Shown: positions 36,270-45,269 of the stretch, in pieces
Layout: every line of letters starts with the position of its first letter
How positions within the stretch are numbered: position 1 is the first letter of the stretch
DNA from: Bacteroidaceae bacterium
GTDB lineage: Bacteria; Bacteroidota; Bacteroidia; Bacteroidales; Bacteroidaceae
Assembly (NCBI GenBank): GCA_900770655.1
Contig: CAAGLA010000025.1
Span: 11,460 to 75,459 of the forward strand
Direction: 5' to 3'
DNA: 64,000 nt
The notes under the pieces: generated by a model
What the model was told of the DNA's origin: nothing
What the model saw: only the letters and a program-made list of their open reading frames with translations
Databases searched by the model: none
Translations under genes and position numbers: made by a program

Positions 36270-36771
36270 ATTTGTAGTCTTTCAGCAGGCGTTGGAGTTG
36301 TTGGCGGGTAAAGAATATCCTGCTTTTTACCGTGCCCAAAGGAAGCCCTAAGCGGTCGGCTATCTCGCGGTATTTGAACCCCGCAAGGTGCATAAGGAAT
36401 GGAATGCGGTAGTCGCGTGGCAGGCTGTGGACTATGCGGTAAATCTCCTTGCTGTCGTAATTATTCTCAGTCGTATAGTTCTCTACCTCCCGTTGTTGAT
36501 TTATGTGAAAGAGATTATCGGTGTGGTCGACAAATGTCTGGTCGCGTACCTCTTTGCGGTAGTTGTTTATGAAAATATTGCGCATAATGGTATATACCCA
36601 CCCTTTGAAATTGGTGTCGGGAGTATATTTGTCCATATTACCAAGCGCTTTCAATGAAGTCTCCTGCAATAAATCATTCGCCTCTTCCTTGTCTGCTGTC
36701 AGTTTGTATGCGAAGCGTTGCAGCTCCTGTTGCATTTCGAGCAGATCTCTCCTAAATTTTGCAGTATCCAA
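36268..36771 (-). CDS. ECF-type RNA polymerase sigma factor
   Basis: 167 residues. Region 2 (KEEANDLLQETSLKAL, then FKGWVYTIMRNIFINNYRK) and region 4 (LPRDYRIPFLMHLAGFKYREIADRLGLPLGTVKSRIFFTRQQL) are both present, and there is no extra C-terminal domain. The first codon is TTG at 36771: the family conserves residues from here (FRRDLLEMQ), and an in-frame stop lies shortly upstream with no ATG between. No anti-sigma factor or SusCD pair is adjacent, so it does not look like the usual polysaccharide-locus type. Confidence 0.88.
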   Translation of the reverse strand: MDTAKFRRDLLEMQQELQRFAYKLTADKEEANDLLQETSLKALGNMDKYTPDTNFKGWVYTIMRNIFINNYRKEVRDQTFVDHTDNLFHINQQREVENYTTENNYDSKEIYRIVHSLPRDYRIPFLMHLAGFKYREIADRLGLPLGTVKSRIFFTRQQLQRLLKDYK

Positions 36772-36841
36772 CTCTTTTATATGTTTAAATTATAGGTATA
36801 TGGTTATATAACGGTTGGTATGTGGCTTTTGTTCGGGGGAT

Positions 36842-36873
36842 AACAAAAAAGGCAGGAAACCTGCCTTTTTGTT
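36842..36873 (-). terminator. thrA terminator
   Basis: GGCAGG/CCTGCC around AAA, extended by A and T runs on either side (AACAAAAA ... TTTTTGTT), so a T-run follows on the minus strand. Confidence 0.8.
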
Positions 36874-36893
36874 GTATTGTCTGCTGTGTTGGG

Positions 36894-39332
36894 TTAAATG
36901 TTCGCTATGCGCATAATGTCGGCAAAGACACCGGCTGCAGTTACGCTTGCGCCCGCCCCGTAACCCTGAATGAGCATCGGGTACTCTTTATAGCGCTCTG
37001 TTGTGAGCAGAATGATATTGTTGCTGCCCTCGAGATGGTAGAAGGGATGACGCTCGTTTACCTTGCACAGCGACACACTGCCTTTCCCGTTCTCGTACTT
37101 TGCAATGAACCGCCAATGTTTCTTTTCGGCAACAAGCTGCCTGCGTTCCTCTTCGAACTGCTTGTCGAGCGATGGCAGTTTTGCCCAGAAATTCTCCAGC
37201 GTGCCATCGAATAGCTCTTGTGGAATAAAGAGATTTGCTTCAACATCGGCCTGCTCTAAGGCATAACCCGCTTCGCGTGCCAGAATGACGAGCTTGCGGA
37301 TAACATCCTTGCCGCACAGGTCTATGCGTGGGTCGGGCTCGCTATATCCCTTTTCCTGAGCCAAGCGTACAGCCTCGCTTAGCGGTATATCTTGGCTTAG
37401 AACATTGAATATGAAGTTGAGCGTTCCGCTCAGCACAGCCTCAATCTTCAGTATCTTGTCGCCGCTGTTTATAAGGTCGTTAATGGTATTTATTATGGGC
37501 AGTCCTGCACCTACATTCGTTTCGAACAGGTATTTTATGTTGCGCTGTCGGGCAATTCTCTTTAACCGGGTGTAAGTGTCGTAGTCGCTCGAAGCAGCTA
37601 TCTTGTTTGCTGCAACAACACTTATATTGTGCTGTAACAGGTCGCCATAAATTGCCGCAACGTCGCTGTTGGCGGTGCAGTCTACAAACACCGGGTTAAA
37701 TATGTTCATCTCGATTATTGAATCGCGCAGCTTTTCCACATTGCTCTCTTCGGCCTCTTTTAGGGCGTTACGGTAATTGTTTATATCTATACCTTCGCGG
37801 TCGAGAATGGCCCTTTTGCTGTTTGCTATGCCGGCAATGTTGAGTTTCAGGCCGTGCTCTTTCTTCAGGTTTTCCTGCTGCGATGCAATCTGTTCTATCA
37901 GGCTGCCGCCAACGGTTCCCGTACCGCAAATAAAGAGATTGAGAACCTTGTATTCCGAAAGGAAGAATGAATCGTGTATAACGTTGAGTGTCTTGCGCAG
38001 CAGGTCGTTCTTTATGACAAAAGATATATTTGTCTCTTGCCCGCCCTGTGCACAGGCAATGACGTTTATGCCGTTGCGGCCGAGTGTCTGGAACAGCTTG
38101 CCTATAATGCCGGCGTTGTGGCGCATATTCTCGCCGACAATGGCCACGGTAGAGAGCCCGCCGGTGGCGCGCACACTCTCCATAAGTCCCATTGAAATCT
38201 CCTTTTCGAACTCTTTGTTGAGTACTTCGCAGGCTTTTGTGGAGTCTACGTGGCGCAAGCCCAGTGATGTGCTGTTCTCCGAAGAGGCCTGTGCAACAAG
38301 AAACACGCTTATATCGGCATTGGCAAGCGCGCGGAATATACGGTGGTTGACACCTACCACACCCACCATACCAAGTCCCTGCACAGTCAGCAGGTCGGTG
38401 TCGTTAATGCTCGATATTCCCTTTATGAGCCTTCCTTCGTCCTCGCTGTGGGCATCTACAATGGTGCCCTCGCCGCTGGGGTTGAAGGTGTTCTTTATTT
38501 TTATTGGAATATTGGCTTTGAATACTGGGTATATGGTAGGGGGGTATACTACTTTGGCTCCGAAGTTGCAAAGCTCGGTAGCTTCAACGTAGCTAAGATG
38601 TTTTATGGTATAGGCGTTGTTTATGACACGCGGGTCGGCAGTCATAAAGCCGTCTACATCGGTCCAAATCTCCAAGCAGCCGGCATTGAGTGTTGCGGCG
38701 ATTATGGCTGCCGTATAGTCGCTGCCGCCACGTCCCAAGTTGGTTATCTCTTCGCTCTCCTTGTCCTGTGCTATGAAACCCGGCACAACAATAATTCGGT
38801 CGTTGTTGTTAACGAAATGGCTTCGTATGAGCCTGTCGGTCTCCTCGCTTGCAAGAATATATTTGCTGTGTTTTGTCTCGGTCTTTATGAATTGCCGTGC
38901 ATTGTAGCGCACAGCACCATCTATAAGAGCTGTCACAATGCGGCTCGATATTCTCTCGCCGTAGCTTACTATTGTAGCCTCGCTCTTTGGGGTAATGTTG
39001 TTTATGAGTGCAAGTCCTTGATAAATGTTGTCGAGCTCATTGAGAAGCTTGTCTACCTCTTTCAGTAGAACTGCACGTTTTTCTTCATCTGGGATAATGG
39101 CTTTGATTAGTTCGTGGTGGCGCGAAACAATGGCGCGGAACTCGTCGTTGAAACTGTTGTCGCCCATTACTGCAAGTTGTGAAGTCTTAAGGAGTTTGTC
39201 GGTGATACCTCCAAGAGCCGACACTACTACTATTACATTATCCTCTCTTGCTGCACTTTCAACAATGCTTTTCAGGTTTAGTATGCTGTTTACGGAACCA
39301 ACAGACGTTCCGCCGAATTTCATTACTTTCAT
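36894..39332 (-). CDS. thrA: Bifunctional aspartate kinase / homoserine dehydrogenase
   Basis: 812 residues. The aspartate kinase domain opens with MKVMKFGGTSVGS and includes NLGRGGSDYTAAIIAA; two ACT-type regulatory segments follow (VQGLGMVGVVGVNHRIF and VAIVGENMRHNAGIIGKLF); homoserine dehydrogenase starts near 460 (LFICGTGTVGGSLIEQI) with ANKIAASSDYDTY, the catalytic-domain block FETNVGAGLPIINTI and GYSEPDPRIDLCGKDV. It makes homoserine for threonine and methionine, so it feeds MetA at 58129. thrB and thrC are not adjacent. Confidence 0.97.
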   Translation of the reverse strand: MKVMKFGGTSVGSVNSILNLKSIVESAAREDNVIVVVSALGGITDKLLKTSQLAVMGDNSFNDEFRAIVSRHHELIKAIIPDEEKRAVLLKEVDKLLNELDNIYQGLALINNITPKSEATIVSYGERISSRIVTALIDGAVRYNARQFIKTETKHSKYILASEETDRLIRSHFVNNNDRIIVVPGFIAQDKESEEITNLGRGGSDYTAAIIAATLNAGCLEIWTDVDGFMTADPRVINNAYTIKHLSYVEATELCNFGAKVVYPPTIYPVFKANIPIKIKNTFNPSGEGTIVDAHSEDEGRLIKGISSINDTDLLTVQGLGMVGVVGVNHRIFRALANADISVFLVAQASSENSTSLGLRHVDSTKACEVLNKEFEKEISMGLMESVRATGGLSTVAIVGENMRHNAGIIGKLFQTLGRNGINVIACAQGGQETNISFVIKNDLLRKTLNVIHDSFFLSEYKVLNLFICGTGTVGGSLIEQIASQQENLKKEHGLKLNIAGIANSKRAILDREGIDINNYRNALKEAEESNVEKLRDSIIEMNIFNPVFVDCTANSDVAAIYGDLLQHNISVVAANKIAASSDYDTYTRLKRIARQRNIKYLFETNVGAGLPIINTINDLINSGDKILKIEAVLSGTLNFIFNVLSQDIPLSEAVRLAQEKGYSEPDPRIDLCGKDVIRKLVILAREAGYALEQADVEANLFIPQELFDGTLENFWAKLPSLDKQFEEERRQLVAEKKHWRFIAKYENGKGSVSLCKVNERHPFYHLEGSNNIILLTTERYKEYPMLIQGYGAGASVTAAGVFADIMRIANI

Positions 39333-39357
39333 CTATCTTTTTCCCTTTATATGCGTG

Positions 39358-39374
39358 CGCTCCTGCGAGGAGCG
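39358..39374 (-). promoter_or_regulatory. Hairpin at the 5' end of the thrA leader
   Basis: CGCTCCT/AGGAGCG with a three-base loop, just downstream of the predicted transcription start. No leader peptide rich in Thr or Ile codons was found, so this is not a classical attenuator. Confidence 0.4.
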
Positions 39375-39387
39375 TAACAATAAGGTG

Positions 39388-39419
39388 CAAATTTACGGTT
39401 TTTCTATAAAAATGACAAC
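39388..39419 (-). promoter_or_regulatory. thrA promoter (GTTG-N20-TAAATTTG)
   Basis: Minus strand: GTTG at 39419-39416, 20 bases, then TAAATTTG at 39395-39388. Confidence 0.6.
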
Positions 39420-39491
39420 ATTTATATTCTCTCTTTAATGCAATGGTTGTTAAAGGATGTTGAAAAACCGGCAGAAGCCTTTCTTTGGCGG

Positions 39492-40475
39492 TTATGCGAT
39501 ACGGGGAATAACAACCATTGAACTGTCGAGCGGAATATGGTGTGCCGCCTTTCTGTTGTGTGCCGGAATGTAGTTGCCGGCTATGCTATGGTTGAGCTTG
39601 CTTGTAAAGCTTTTTCTAATAACCGAAATGTTCTTCTGCAATGGGTTGCCGGTGGGGTCGGTGAGGCTTCTGCATACACGCTTGAGCATTGTGGGGTTCT
39701 TGCGCCCCGATACAGCAAAATATATATTCATCAACTCTTCTTCGTAGTTCTGTATATCCTTCAGTACAATTCCTTCGGGGTGCAGTAGAAAGAGTATGAA
39801 GAGGCTCTTTGGAACAGGCTCCAGCTTAATGGTTATCTGTGGGTAGAGCGGCAGTGTTATGTTGAACTTGCTGTCGAAATGCAGGGGGCTCACTATCTCG
39901 CTCTTCTCTTTGTATATGCTGCCTGCGAGCAGTTCCTCTTCGAGCGGGTATAAATCGCATCCTTCCTCCTCTTCGTCGGGCAAGCGGAATTTTATCCCGG
40001 TCCCAATACTTTTCGGCAATCTGTTGCTTTTTTCTATTTCGCAGGCAATTACCGTGTCGAGAAAACGAAGCAGTGTGCTCTCGTAACCGCAATCCTGCGT
40101 GAAATTATCTTCGCACAGGATGTCGGCCGTGCAGTTGCCGTTTTCGTCTTTTACGGTCCCTATAACGTATATTAAGCAGCTCTTTTTCTCTTTAATATCG
40201 CGTTTGGTGCTTTTTATGGCTTTTTCCAGTTCTTCTTTGCTCATTGTGGGGCATTGTCGCAGGATAAGGCTCTTTACTGAACGTGAACCGAACAACGACG
40301 TCGATATGAAACTGAAACGGCTATATGCTATGCCGCGTTGCCGAAGATAGTTTTCAATGTTTTTTCTGTGCCCCCTTATGTACCTGTTGAGAGCCTTGTC
40401 GCCTTTGCTCTCTACAAGAAAGAATTCACCCTCTTTGCCACGGTATGCGTTTGATATCTCTTTGTATCGTTTCAT
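39492..40475 (-). CDS. Unrecognised 327-residue protein with possible C-terminal DNA-binding fold
   Basis: I do not recognise this family. The start is taken at ATG 40475 (MKRYKEISNAYRGKEGEFF); the frame is open 60 codons further but that part is AT-rich and crosses the menA promoter. There is no signal peptide or membrane segment. Residues 1-130 are basic and mixed alpha/beta (SFISTSLFGSRSVKSL, KSCLIYVIGTVKDENG); the middle has an acidic run DEEEEG; the C-terminal 100 residues (LFILFLLHPEGIVLKDI, then RSLTDPTGNPLQKNISVIRKSF) have the length and rhythm of a winged-helix unit. It stands alone between thrA and menA. Confidence 0.7.
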   Translation of the reverse strand: MKRYKEISNAYRGKEGEFFLVESKGDKALNRYIRGHRKNIENYLRQRGIAYSRFSFISTSLFGSRSVKSLILRQCPTMSKEELEKAIKSTKRDIKEKKSCLIYVIGTVKDENGNCTADILCEDNFTQDCGYESTLLRFLDTVIACEIEKSNRLPKSIGTGIKFRLPDEEEEGCDLYPLEEELLAGSIYKEKSEIVSPLHFDSKFNITLPLYPQITIKLEPVPKSLFILFLLHPEGIVLKDIQNYEEELMNIYFAVSGRKNPTMLKRVCRSLTDPTGNPLQKNISVIRKSFTSKLNHSIAGNYIPAHNRKAAHHIPLDSSMVVIPRIA

Positions 40476-40541
40476 TGTTTCTATGTTCTCTTTGAGAGCG
40501 AATTTAATGATAAAAAATGAAAATAAGAAACAGATAATATT

Positions 40542-40549
40542 TATATTTG
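40542..40549 (+). promoter_or_regulatory. menA promoter -7 element
   Basis: TATATTTG followed by CAG, leaving a leader of about 85 bases. The -33 side is AT-rich without a clear TTTG. Confidence 0.45.
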
Positions 40550-40640
40550 CAGACAGATTTAAAACGGCCTGAAAATGGGTGCAATTATTGTATGAATCCT
40601 CGGGCTGTTCATTTTTTTTAATAACATAACTGTAAAAAAT

Positions 40641-41537
40641 ATGGAAAAAAGACACAGTTTTAAGGATTGGTTCTTGGCCACACGGCCGTGGTCGTTCCCG
40701 GCTTCTTCAATGCCGGTACTGGTAACTATGGTATATTTGTATTGGCAGGGGTTCGGCGTTAACTGGGGGATTGCTATTTGGGCTTTGGTAAATGTGGTCG
40801 TGTTCCACGCTGCCGGAAATACTTGGAGCGATTACTACGACTACAAACGCGGTGTAGACAGGGAAGATACCATAGGCGGCCTCTCTATTGTCAGTGGCCG
40901 GTTCAACGCTCGCGAGATAAAGAAACTCGCTGCTTGGTTGCTTGCAGTGGCTGTTGTATCGGGTATTGCATTGGTGCTATTTACCGGTCTTCCGGTGCTC
41001 TATTTCGGTCTTGCGGCCTGCGCGCTCACTCTCTTCTATCCGTGGCTTAAATTCCACGCATTGGGCGATGTTGATATATTCCTGACCTACTCCTTGTTGC
41101 CTGTAATGGGAACTTCGTATGTCGCTGTGGGCTTTTTCGCATCTTCGGCTCTGTGGCTTGTACTTCCTATAGGACTTATAACGGTTGGCATATTGCACAT
41201 AAACAACACTCGCGATATAGAACAGGACAAACGCGCCGGAATATACACCTTTGCTATGCTTCTTGGCAAGCGTACATCGGTATATGTATATATCCTTGAA
41301 ATGCTGCTGCCGTTTGCGTGGGTGGGTTTTGCTGTATATTATGGTGCCTTCCCGCTTTGGTCTCTTGTGGCTTTTATTGCTCTTCTGCCGGCTATAGGCA
41401 ATGTGCGCAAGGCTCTTGGCTTTCCCGCTAACGGAATGAAAGCTCTTGTAGGTGTAGATGAGGCCACAGCCCAGCTGCAATTGCTCTTCAGTCTGCTTCT
41501 TTCGGCATCGTTGTTCATCGATACTTTGTTGCGCTAA
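40641..41537 (+). CDS. menA: 1,4-Dihydroxy-2-naphthoate polyprenyltransferase
   Basis: 298 residues with about eight membrane helices (UbiA superfamily). The two Asp-rich prenyl-diphosphate sites are NTWSDYYDYKRGVD and NNTRDIEQDKRAG; TRPWSFPASSMP near the N-terminus is typical of MenA. The enzyme attaches the isoprenoid tail to DHNA in menaquinone synthesis, consuming products of the Dxs/IspG pathway. The stop overlaps the next start (TAATG). Confidence 0.93.
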   Translation: MEKRHSFKDWFLATRPWSFPASSMPVLVTMVYLYWQGFGVNWGIAIWALVNVVVFHAAGNTWSDYYDYKRGVDREDTIGGLSIVSGRFNAREIKKLAAWLLAVAVVSGIALVLFTGLPVLYFGLAACALTLFYPWLKFHALGDVDIFLTYSLLPVMGTSYVAVGFFASSALWLVLPIGLITVGILHINNTRDIEQDKRAGIYTFAMLLGKRTSVYVYILEMLLPFAWVGFAVYYGAFPLWSLVAFIALLPAIGNVRKALGFPANGMKALVGVDEATAQLQLLFSLLLSASLFIDTLLR

Positions 41538-42154
41538 TGAAGAAACTGCTTTTTACAATAATACTGGCTACGCTGCTTTGGACTATTATGTTCAGCCCGT
41601 GGACTGCGCCCTACGTCAATTTCTGGTGGGCGATGACAGGCTCGGCATTTACCCTTTCGCTCTTTGCGACGCTTTTTGCCCCCGGCTGGTGGAAAAGGCT
41701 GCATTTTACTCCAAAAGAGATAGCGCTTGGCGTGGTGATAGCTGTAGCTCTGTGGAGCGTTTTTTGGGTAGGCGATAAACTCTCGCAGTTGATGTTTGAC
41801 TTTGCCCGCCCGCAGGTCGACTTAATATATGGTATGAAGGAGGGTGAGTCTCCTTTGTTGCTCACAGCATTGATGCTTTTTATAATAGGTCCTGCCGAAG
41901 AGATTTTCTGGCGTGGATATGTGCAGCAGAAACTAACAGAAAGGTGGAACAGCAATCGAGGATTCATTGTAACAACGCTGGTCTATGCCCTTGTGCACGC
42001 CGGTTCCTTTAATTTTATGCTCACGATGGCAGCCCTTGTTGCCGGTGCTTTTTGGGGTTTCCTCTATAAACTCTACCCTAATCGTTTTACGGCAATAGTC
42101 ATCTCTCACGCATTGTGGGATGTTGCAGTGTTTATCTGGTTTCCTATAATGTAA
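41537..42154 (+). CDS. CPBP family intramembrane metalloprotease
   Basis: 205 residues with several hydrophobic helices. The glutamate pair and arginine are in PAEEIFWRGYVQQ, followed by the two His motifs LVHAGSFNF and ISHALWDVAVF. This is the CAAX protease/bacteriocin-processing (Abi) family; bacterial members cleave or modify membrane peptides, but the substrate here is unknown. It overlaps menA by one base and precedes radA. Confidence 0.85.
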   Translation: MKKLLFTIILATLLWTIMFSPWTAPYVNFWWAMTGSAFTLSLFATLFAPGWWKRLHFTPKEIALGVVIAVALWSVFWVGDKLSQLMFDFARPQVDLIYGMKEGESPLLLTALMLFIIGPAEEIFWRGYVQQKLTERWNSNRGFIVTTLVYALVHAGSFNFMLTMAALVAGAFWGFLYKLYPNRFTAIVISHALWDVAVFIWFPIM

Positions 42155-42206
42155 AAGGCTCCATCTAAACCTCCCCGTAATGGGAAGGCTCAAAAATGTT
42201 TTTAAT

Positions 42207-43574
42207 ATGGCAAAGGAAAAAGTTGTCTTTTTATGTAACGACTGCGGCTACGAGTCGCCCAAATGGGCCGGGAAGTGTCCGGCGTGCGGGGCTTGGAACA
42301 GTTTTGTAGAAAAGGTCGTGCGAACATCGCCTGCATTGCGCGCCACATCAATGGATAACACCGGTACGCTCTCGCAGCCTCAACTTATAGACGATGTCTC
42401 AACCGATGTGCAGCCGCGTATAGATATGCACGATGCCGAACTTAACCGCGTGCTTGGCGGCGGGCTTGTATCGGGCAGTCTTGTTCTGCTTGGTGGTGAA
42501 CCGGGCATTGGCAAGTCGACGTTGGTGCTGCAGACAATTCTTGGTATGCCCCATAAACGTGTACTTTATGTGTCGGGCGAGGAGAGTGTGCAGCAGATAA
42601 AACTGCGTGCCGACCGCATTGAACATAGCCGTGGCAATTGCCATATAGTGTGTGAAACCTCTTTGGAAACAGTTTTTACACATATTAAGAACATTTCGCC
42701 CGAATTGCTTGTGGTAGACTCTATTCAAACAATGTGCAGCGAGGCTGTGGACTCTTCTCCCGGCAGTATGGCTCAGGTGCGTGAGTGTACGGCGATGTTG
42801 CTTAAGTTTGCAAAAGAGAATAATGTTCCTGTGATACTTATAGGTCACATAACAAAAGACGGGGCTATAGCCGGTCCCAAGATTCTGGAACACATTGTAG
42901 ATGTAGTAATACAGTTCGAAGGCGACCAGCACTACCTCTACCGTGTCCTTCGTTCAATAAAGAACCGCTTCGGCAGTACAGCCGAACTTGGTATATACGA
43001 AATGCGCCGGGAGGGGCTCAGGCAGGTCTCTAATCCTTCGGAACTCTTGTTGAGCGACCGTCACAAGGGTATGAGCGGCATAGCTATAGCTTCGGCAATA
43101 GAGGGCGTGAGCCCTTTCCTCATAGAGGCGCAGGCGTTGGTTAGTACGGCAGCATACGGAACCCCGCAACGTTCGGCAACCGGTTTCGATATACGCCGTA
43201 TGAATATGTTGCTTGCAGTGCTCGAAAAGCGTGTGGGTTTCAAACTTGCACAGAAAGATGTATATCTTAATATCGCAGGCGGTTTGCGTGTCAACGACCC
43301 CGCAATAGACCTCTCGGTAATAAGCGCCATTCTGTCGAGTAATATGGATGTAGAAATTGAACCTACAATATGTATGGCCGGTGAGGTTGGCCTGTCGGGC
43401 GAGATACGCCCCGTAAACCGCATTGAACAGCGAATTGCCGAAGCAGCCAAACTTGGCTTTAAACAGATAATTGTACCAAAAAGCAACACCAAGCGTCTCG
43501 ATACCTCGCGTTTTAATATAGAGGTGTTGCCGGTAAACAAGGTCGAGGAGGCTTTCCGTTTGGTCTTCGGGTAA
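42207..43574 (+). CDS. radA: DNA repair protein RadA
   Basis: 455 residues from ATG 42207 (MAKEKVVFLCNDCGYESP); the upstream ATG at 42180 adds nine atypical residues. The order is N-terminal zinc finger (CNDCGY and KCPACG), RecA-like ATPase with Walker A GGEPGIGKST, the RadA-specific KNRFGSTAELG motif, and a Lon-protease-like C-terminal domain (DVYLNIAGGLRVNDPAIDL). RadA drives branch migration during recombination. Confidence 0.96.
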   Translation: MAKEKVVFLCNDCGYESPKWAGKCPACGAWNSFVEKVVRTSPALRATSMDNTGTLSQPQLIDDVSTDVQPRIDMHDAELNRVLGGGLVSGSLVLLGGEPGIGKSTLVLQTILGMPHKRVLYVSGEESVQQIKLRADRIEHSRGNCHIVCETSLETVFTHIKNISPELLVVDSIQTMCSEAVDSSPGSMAQVRECTAMLLKFAKENNVPVILIGHITKDGAIAGPKILEHIVDVVIQFEGDQHYLYRVLRSIKNRFGSTAELGIYEMRREGLRQVSNPSELLLSDRHKGMSGIAIASAIEGVSPFLIEAQALVSTAAYGTPQRSATGFDIRRMNMLLAVLEKRVGFKLAQKDVYLNIAGGLRVNDPAIDLSVISAILSSNMDVEIEPTICMAGEVGLSGEIRPVNRIEQRIAEAAKLGFKQIIVPKSNTKRLDTSRFNIEVLPVNKVEEAFRLVFG

Positions 43575-43601
43575 TATTAGAAATACTAGTTTCCAGTTTA
43601 T

Positions 43602-45194
43602 ATGATATACGAATACCAGTTAAGGCTACAGCCCCACGACGCAGCCAATGAACAGTCGCTAAAGCGTTATATCTCGCGTGATAAAGGGCTCGATGAGCGC
43701 ACTATAAATGCGGTGCGTGTTTTGCGTCGCAGTATAGATGCACGCCAACGTACAATATATATCAACCTGCTTGTGCGCGTGTTTGTAAATGAAATGCCCG
43801 CAAAGGAGGAGTACATAAGCCGCGAATATGGCAATGTCATAGGTAACCGCCCTGTTATTGTTGTCGGTGCCGGTCCTGCCGGCCTTTTTGCAGCGCTTAA
43901 ACTCATAGAGCTTGGGCTGCGCCCCATTGTCGTGGAGCGTGGCCGCGACGTGCGTTCCCGCAAGGTAGACCTTGCATCCATTTCGCGCACACATACAGTA
44001 AACCCCGAATCGAACTACTGCTTTGGCGAGGGCGGTGCCGGAGCCTACTCCGACGGCAAGCTATACACCCGTAGCAAGAAACGTGGCAGTATAGAGGGTG
44101 TGTTGAATATCTTTTGCCAGCACGGTGCAAGCACATCAATCCTTGCCGACGCACACCCGCATATAGGCACCGACAAACTGCCGCGTGTCATTGAGAATAT
44201 GCGCAACAGAATAATTGAATGTGGCGGTGAGGTGCATTTCGAAACCCGTATGGAAGAGGTTCTCATTAAGAATGGCCGTGTCTGCGGTATACGTACACAG
44301 AAAGGTGAAATTCTTGCTCAGGCTGTAATTCTTGCAACAGGCCATTCGGCAAAGGATGTCTACCGTTGGCTGCACAGCAACAATATAGCAATAGAGGCTA
44401 AAGGCTTTGCTGTGGGAGTGCGCTTGGAGCATCCGTCGGCTCTAATAGACCAAATACAATACCACTCCCCGAAGGGGCGCGGAAAGTATCTGCCGGCTGC
44501 CGAGTATAGCTTCACCACACAGGTAAACGGGCGCGGGGTATACAGTTTCTGTATGTGTCCGGGTGGAGTGGTGATACCTTCTGCATCGGCTCCGGGGGAA
44601 CTACTTGTGAATGGTATGTCGCCGTCGCACCGTGGCGGTGCTTGGAGCAATTCGGGAATGGTGGTGCAGGTCGATGCCGACGATGTGCTCTTGCCCGAAA
44701 TGCATATAGAGTGCGAAGATATAGAGCCTGTAGCTCCCGATTCACCTTTGCGTGTAATGAATTTTCAGGAGCGTCTGGAGCATATATGTTGGGTAATGGG
44801 TAACCGCAAACAGACAGCTCCGGCACAGCGAATGACCGATTTTGTACGTGGCAAGCTGAGCTATGACCTCCCGCGAAGTTCATACGCCCCCGGCCTCATA
44901 TCCTCACCGCTCCATTTCTGGCTGCCTAAGTTTGTTTCAACTCGCCTGCAACGCGGCTTCGAGATTTTCGGGCGCACCTCGCGCGGTTTCCTCACAAGCG
45001 AGGCTACGATGATAGGTGTTGAAACCCGTACATCCTCTCCGGTGCGAATACTTCGCAACAGCGAAACTCTTCAGAATCTCACGATTGAGGGCCTCTTCCC
45101 TTGTGGCGAGGGTGCAGGATATGCCGGCGGTATAGTCTCGGCTGCAGTCGATGGCGAGCGGTGCGCAATGGCTGCAAGCGAGTACATTAAGTAA
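43602..45194 (+). CDS. FAD-dependent oxidoreductase (COG2509 type)
   Basis: 530 residues. After about 85 residues of a small N-terminal domain (LRRSIDARQRTIYINLLVRVF), the FAD-binding Rossmann motif is VIVVGAGPAGLFAALKL, with VVERG at the end of the second strand. The glycine-rich FGEGGAGAYSDGKLYTR and the C-terminal GLFPCGEGAGYAGGI complete the flavin site. Members are found widely but the substrate is not known. It is the last gene of the menA-CPBP-radA cluster, 27 bases after radA. Confidence 0.85.
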   Translation: MIYEYQLRLQPHDAANEQSLKRYISRDKGLDERTINAVRVLRRSIDARQRTIYINLLVRVFVNEMPAKEEYISREYGNVIGNRPVIVVGAGPAGLFAALKLIELGLRPIVVERGRDVRSRKVDLASISRTHTVNPESNYCFGEGGAGAYSDGKLYTRSKKRGSIEGVLNIFCQHGASTSILADAHPHIGTDKLPRVIENMRNRIIECGGEVHFETRMEEVLIKNGRVCGIRTQKGEILAQAVILATGHSAKDVYRWLHSNNIAIEAKGFAVGVRLEHPSALIDQIQYHSPKGRGKYLPAAEYSFTTQVNGRGVYSFCMCPGGVVIPSASAPGELLVNGMSPSHRGGAWSNSGMVVQVDADDVLLPEMHIECEDIEPVAPDSPLRVMNFQERLEHICWVMGNRKQTAPAQRMTDFVRGKLSYDLPRSSYAPGLISSPLHFWLPKFVSTRLQRGFEIFGRTSRGFLTSEATMIGVETRTSSPVRILRNSETLQNLTIEGLFPCGEGAGYAGGIVSAAVDGERCAMAASEYIK

Positions 45195-45211
45195 ACAGTA
45201 ATATTATATAT

Positions 45212-45250
45212 AACAAGAGAGTACCTCCCAAAAAAAGGTACTCCCTTGTT
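45212..45250. terminator. Hairpin between convergent FAD oxidoreductase and manA genes
   Basis: A 15-step stem (AACAAG-a-GAGTACCT against AGGTACTC-c-CTTGTT) with one mismatch and a nine-base A/C loop. It lacks a strong T-run on either side, so terminator strength is uncertain. Confidence 0.6.
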
Positions 45251-45269
45251 AAGAAAATATAGCAGGCGG

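Noticed and set aside
39333..39491. Thr-operon leader peptide and attenuator
   Set aside because: No short frame rich in Thr or Ile codons and no terminator-type hairpin with a T-run precedes thrA.
40476..40655. 60-codon extension of the unrecognised protein
   Set aside because: AT-rich and crosses the menA promoter and start; the basic, conserved-looking part starts at 40475.
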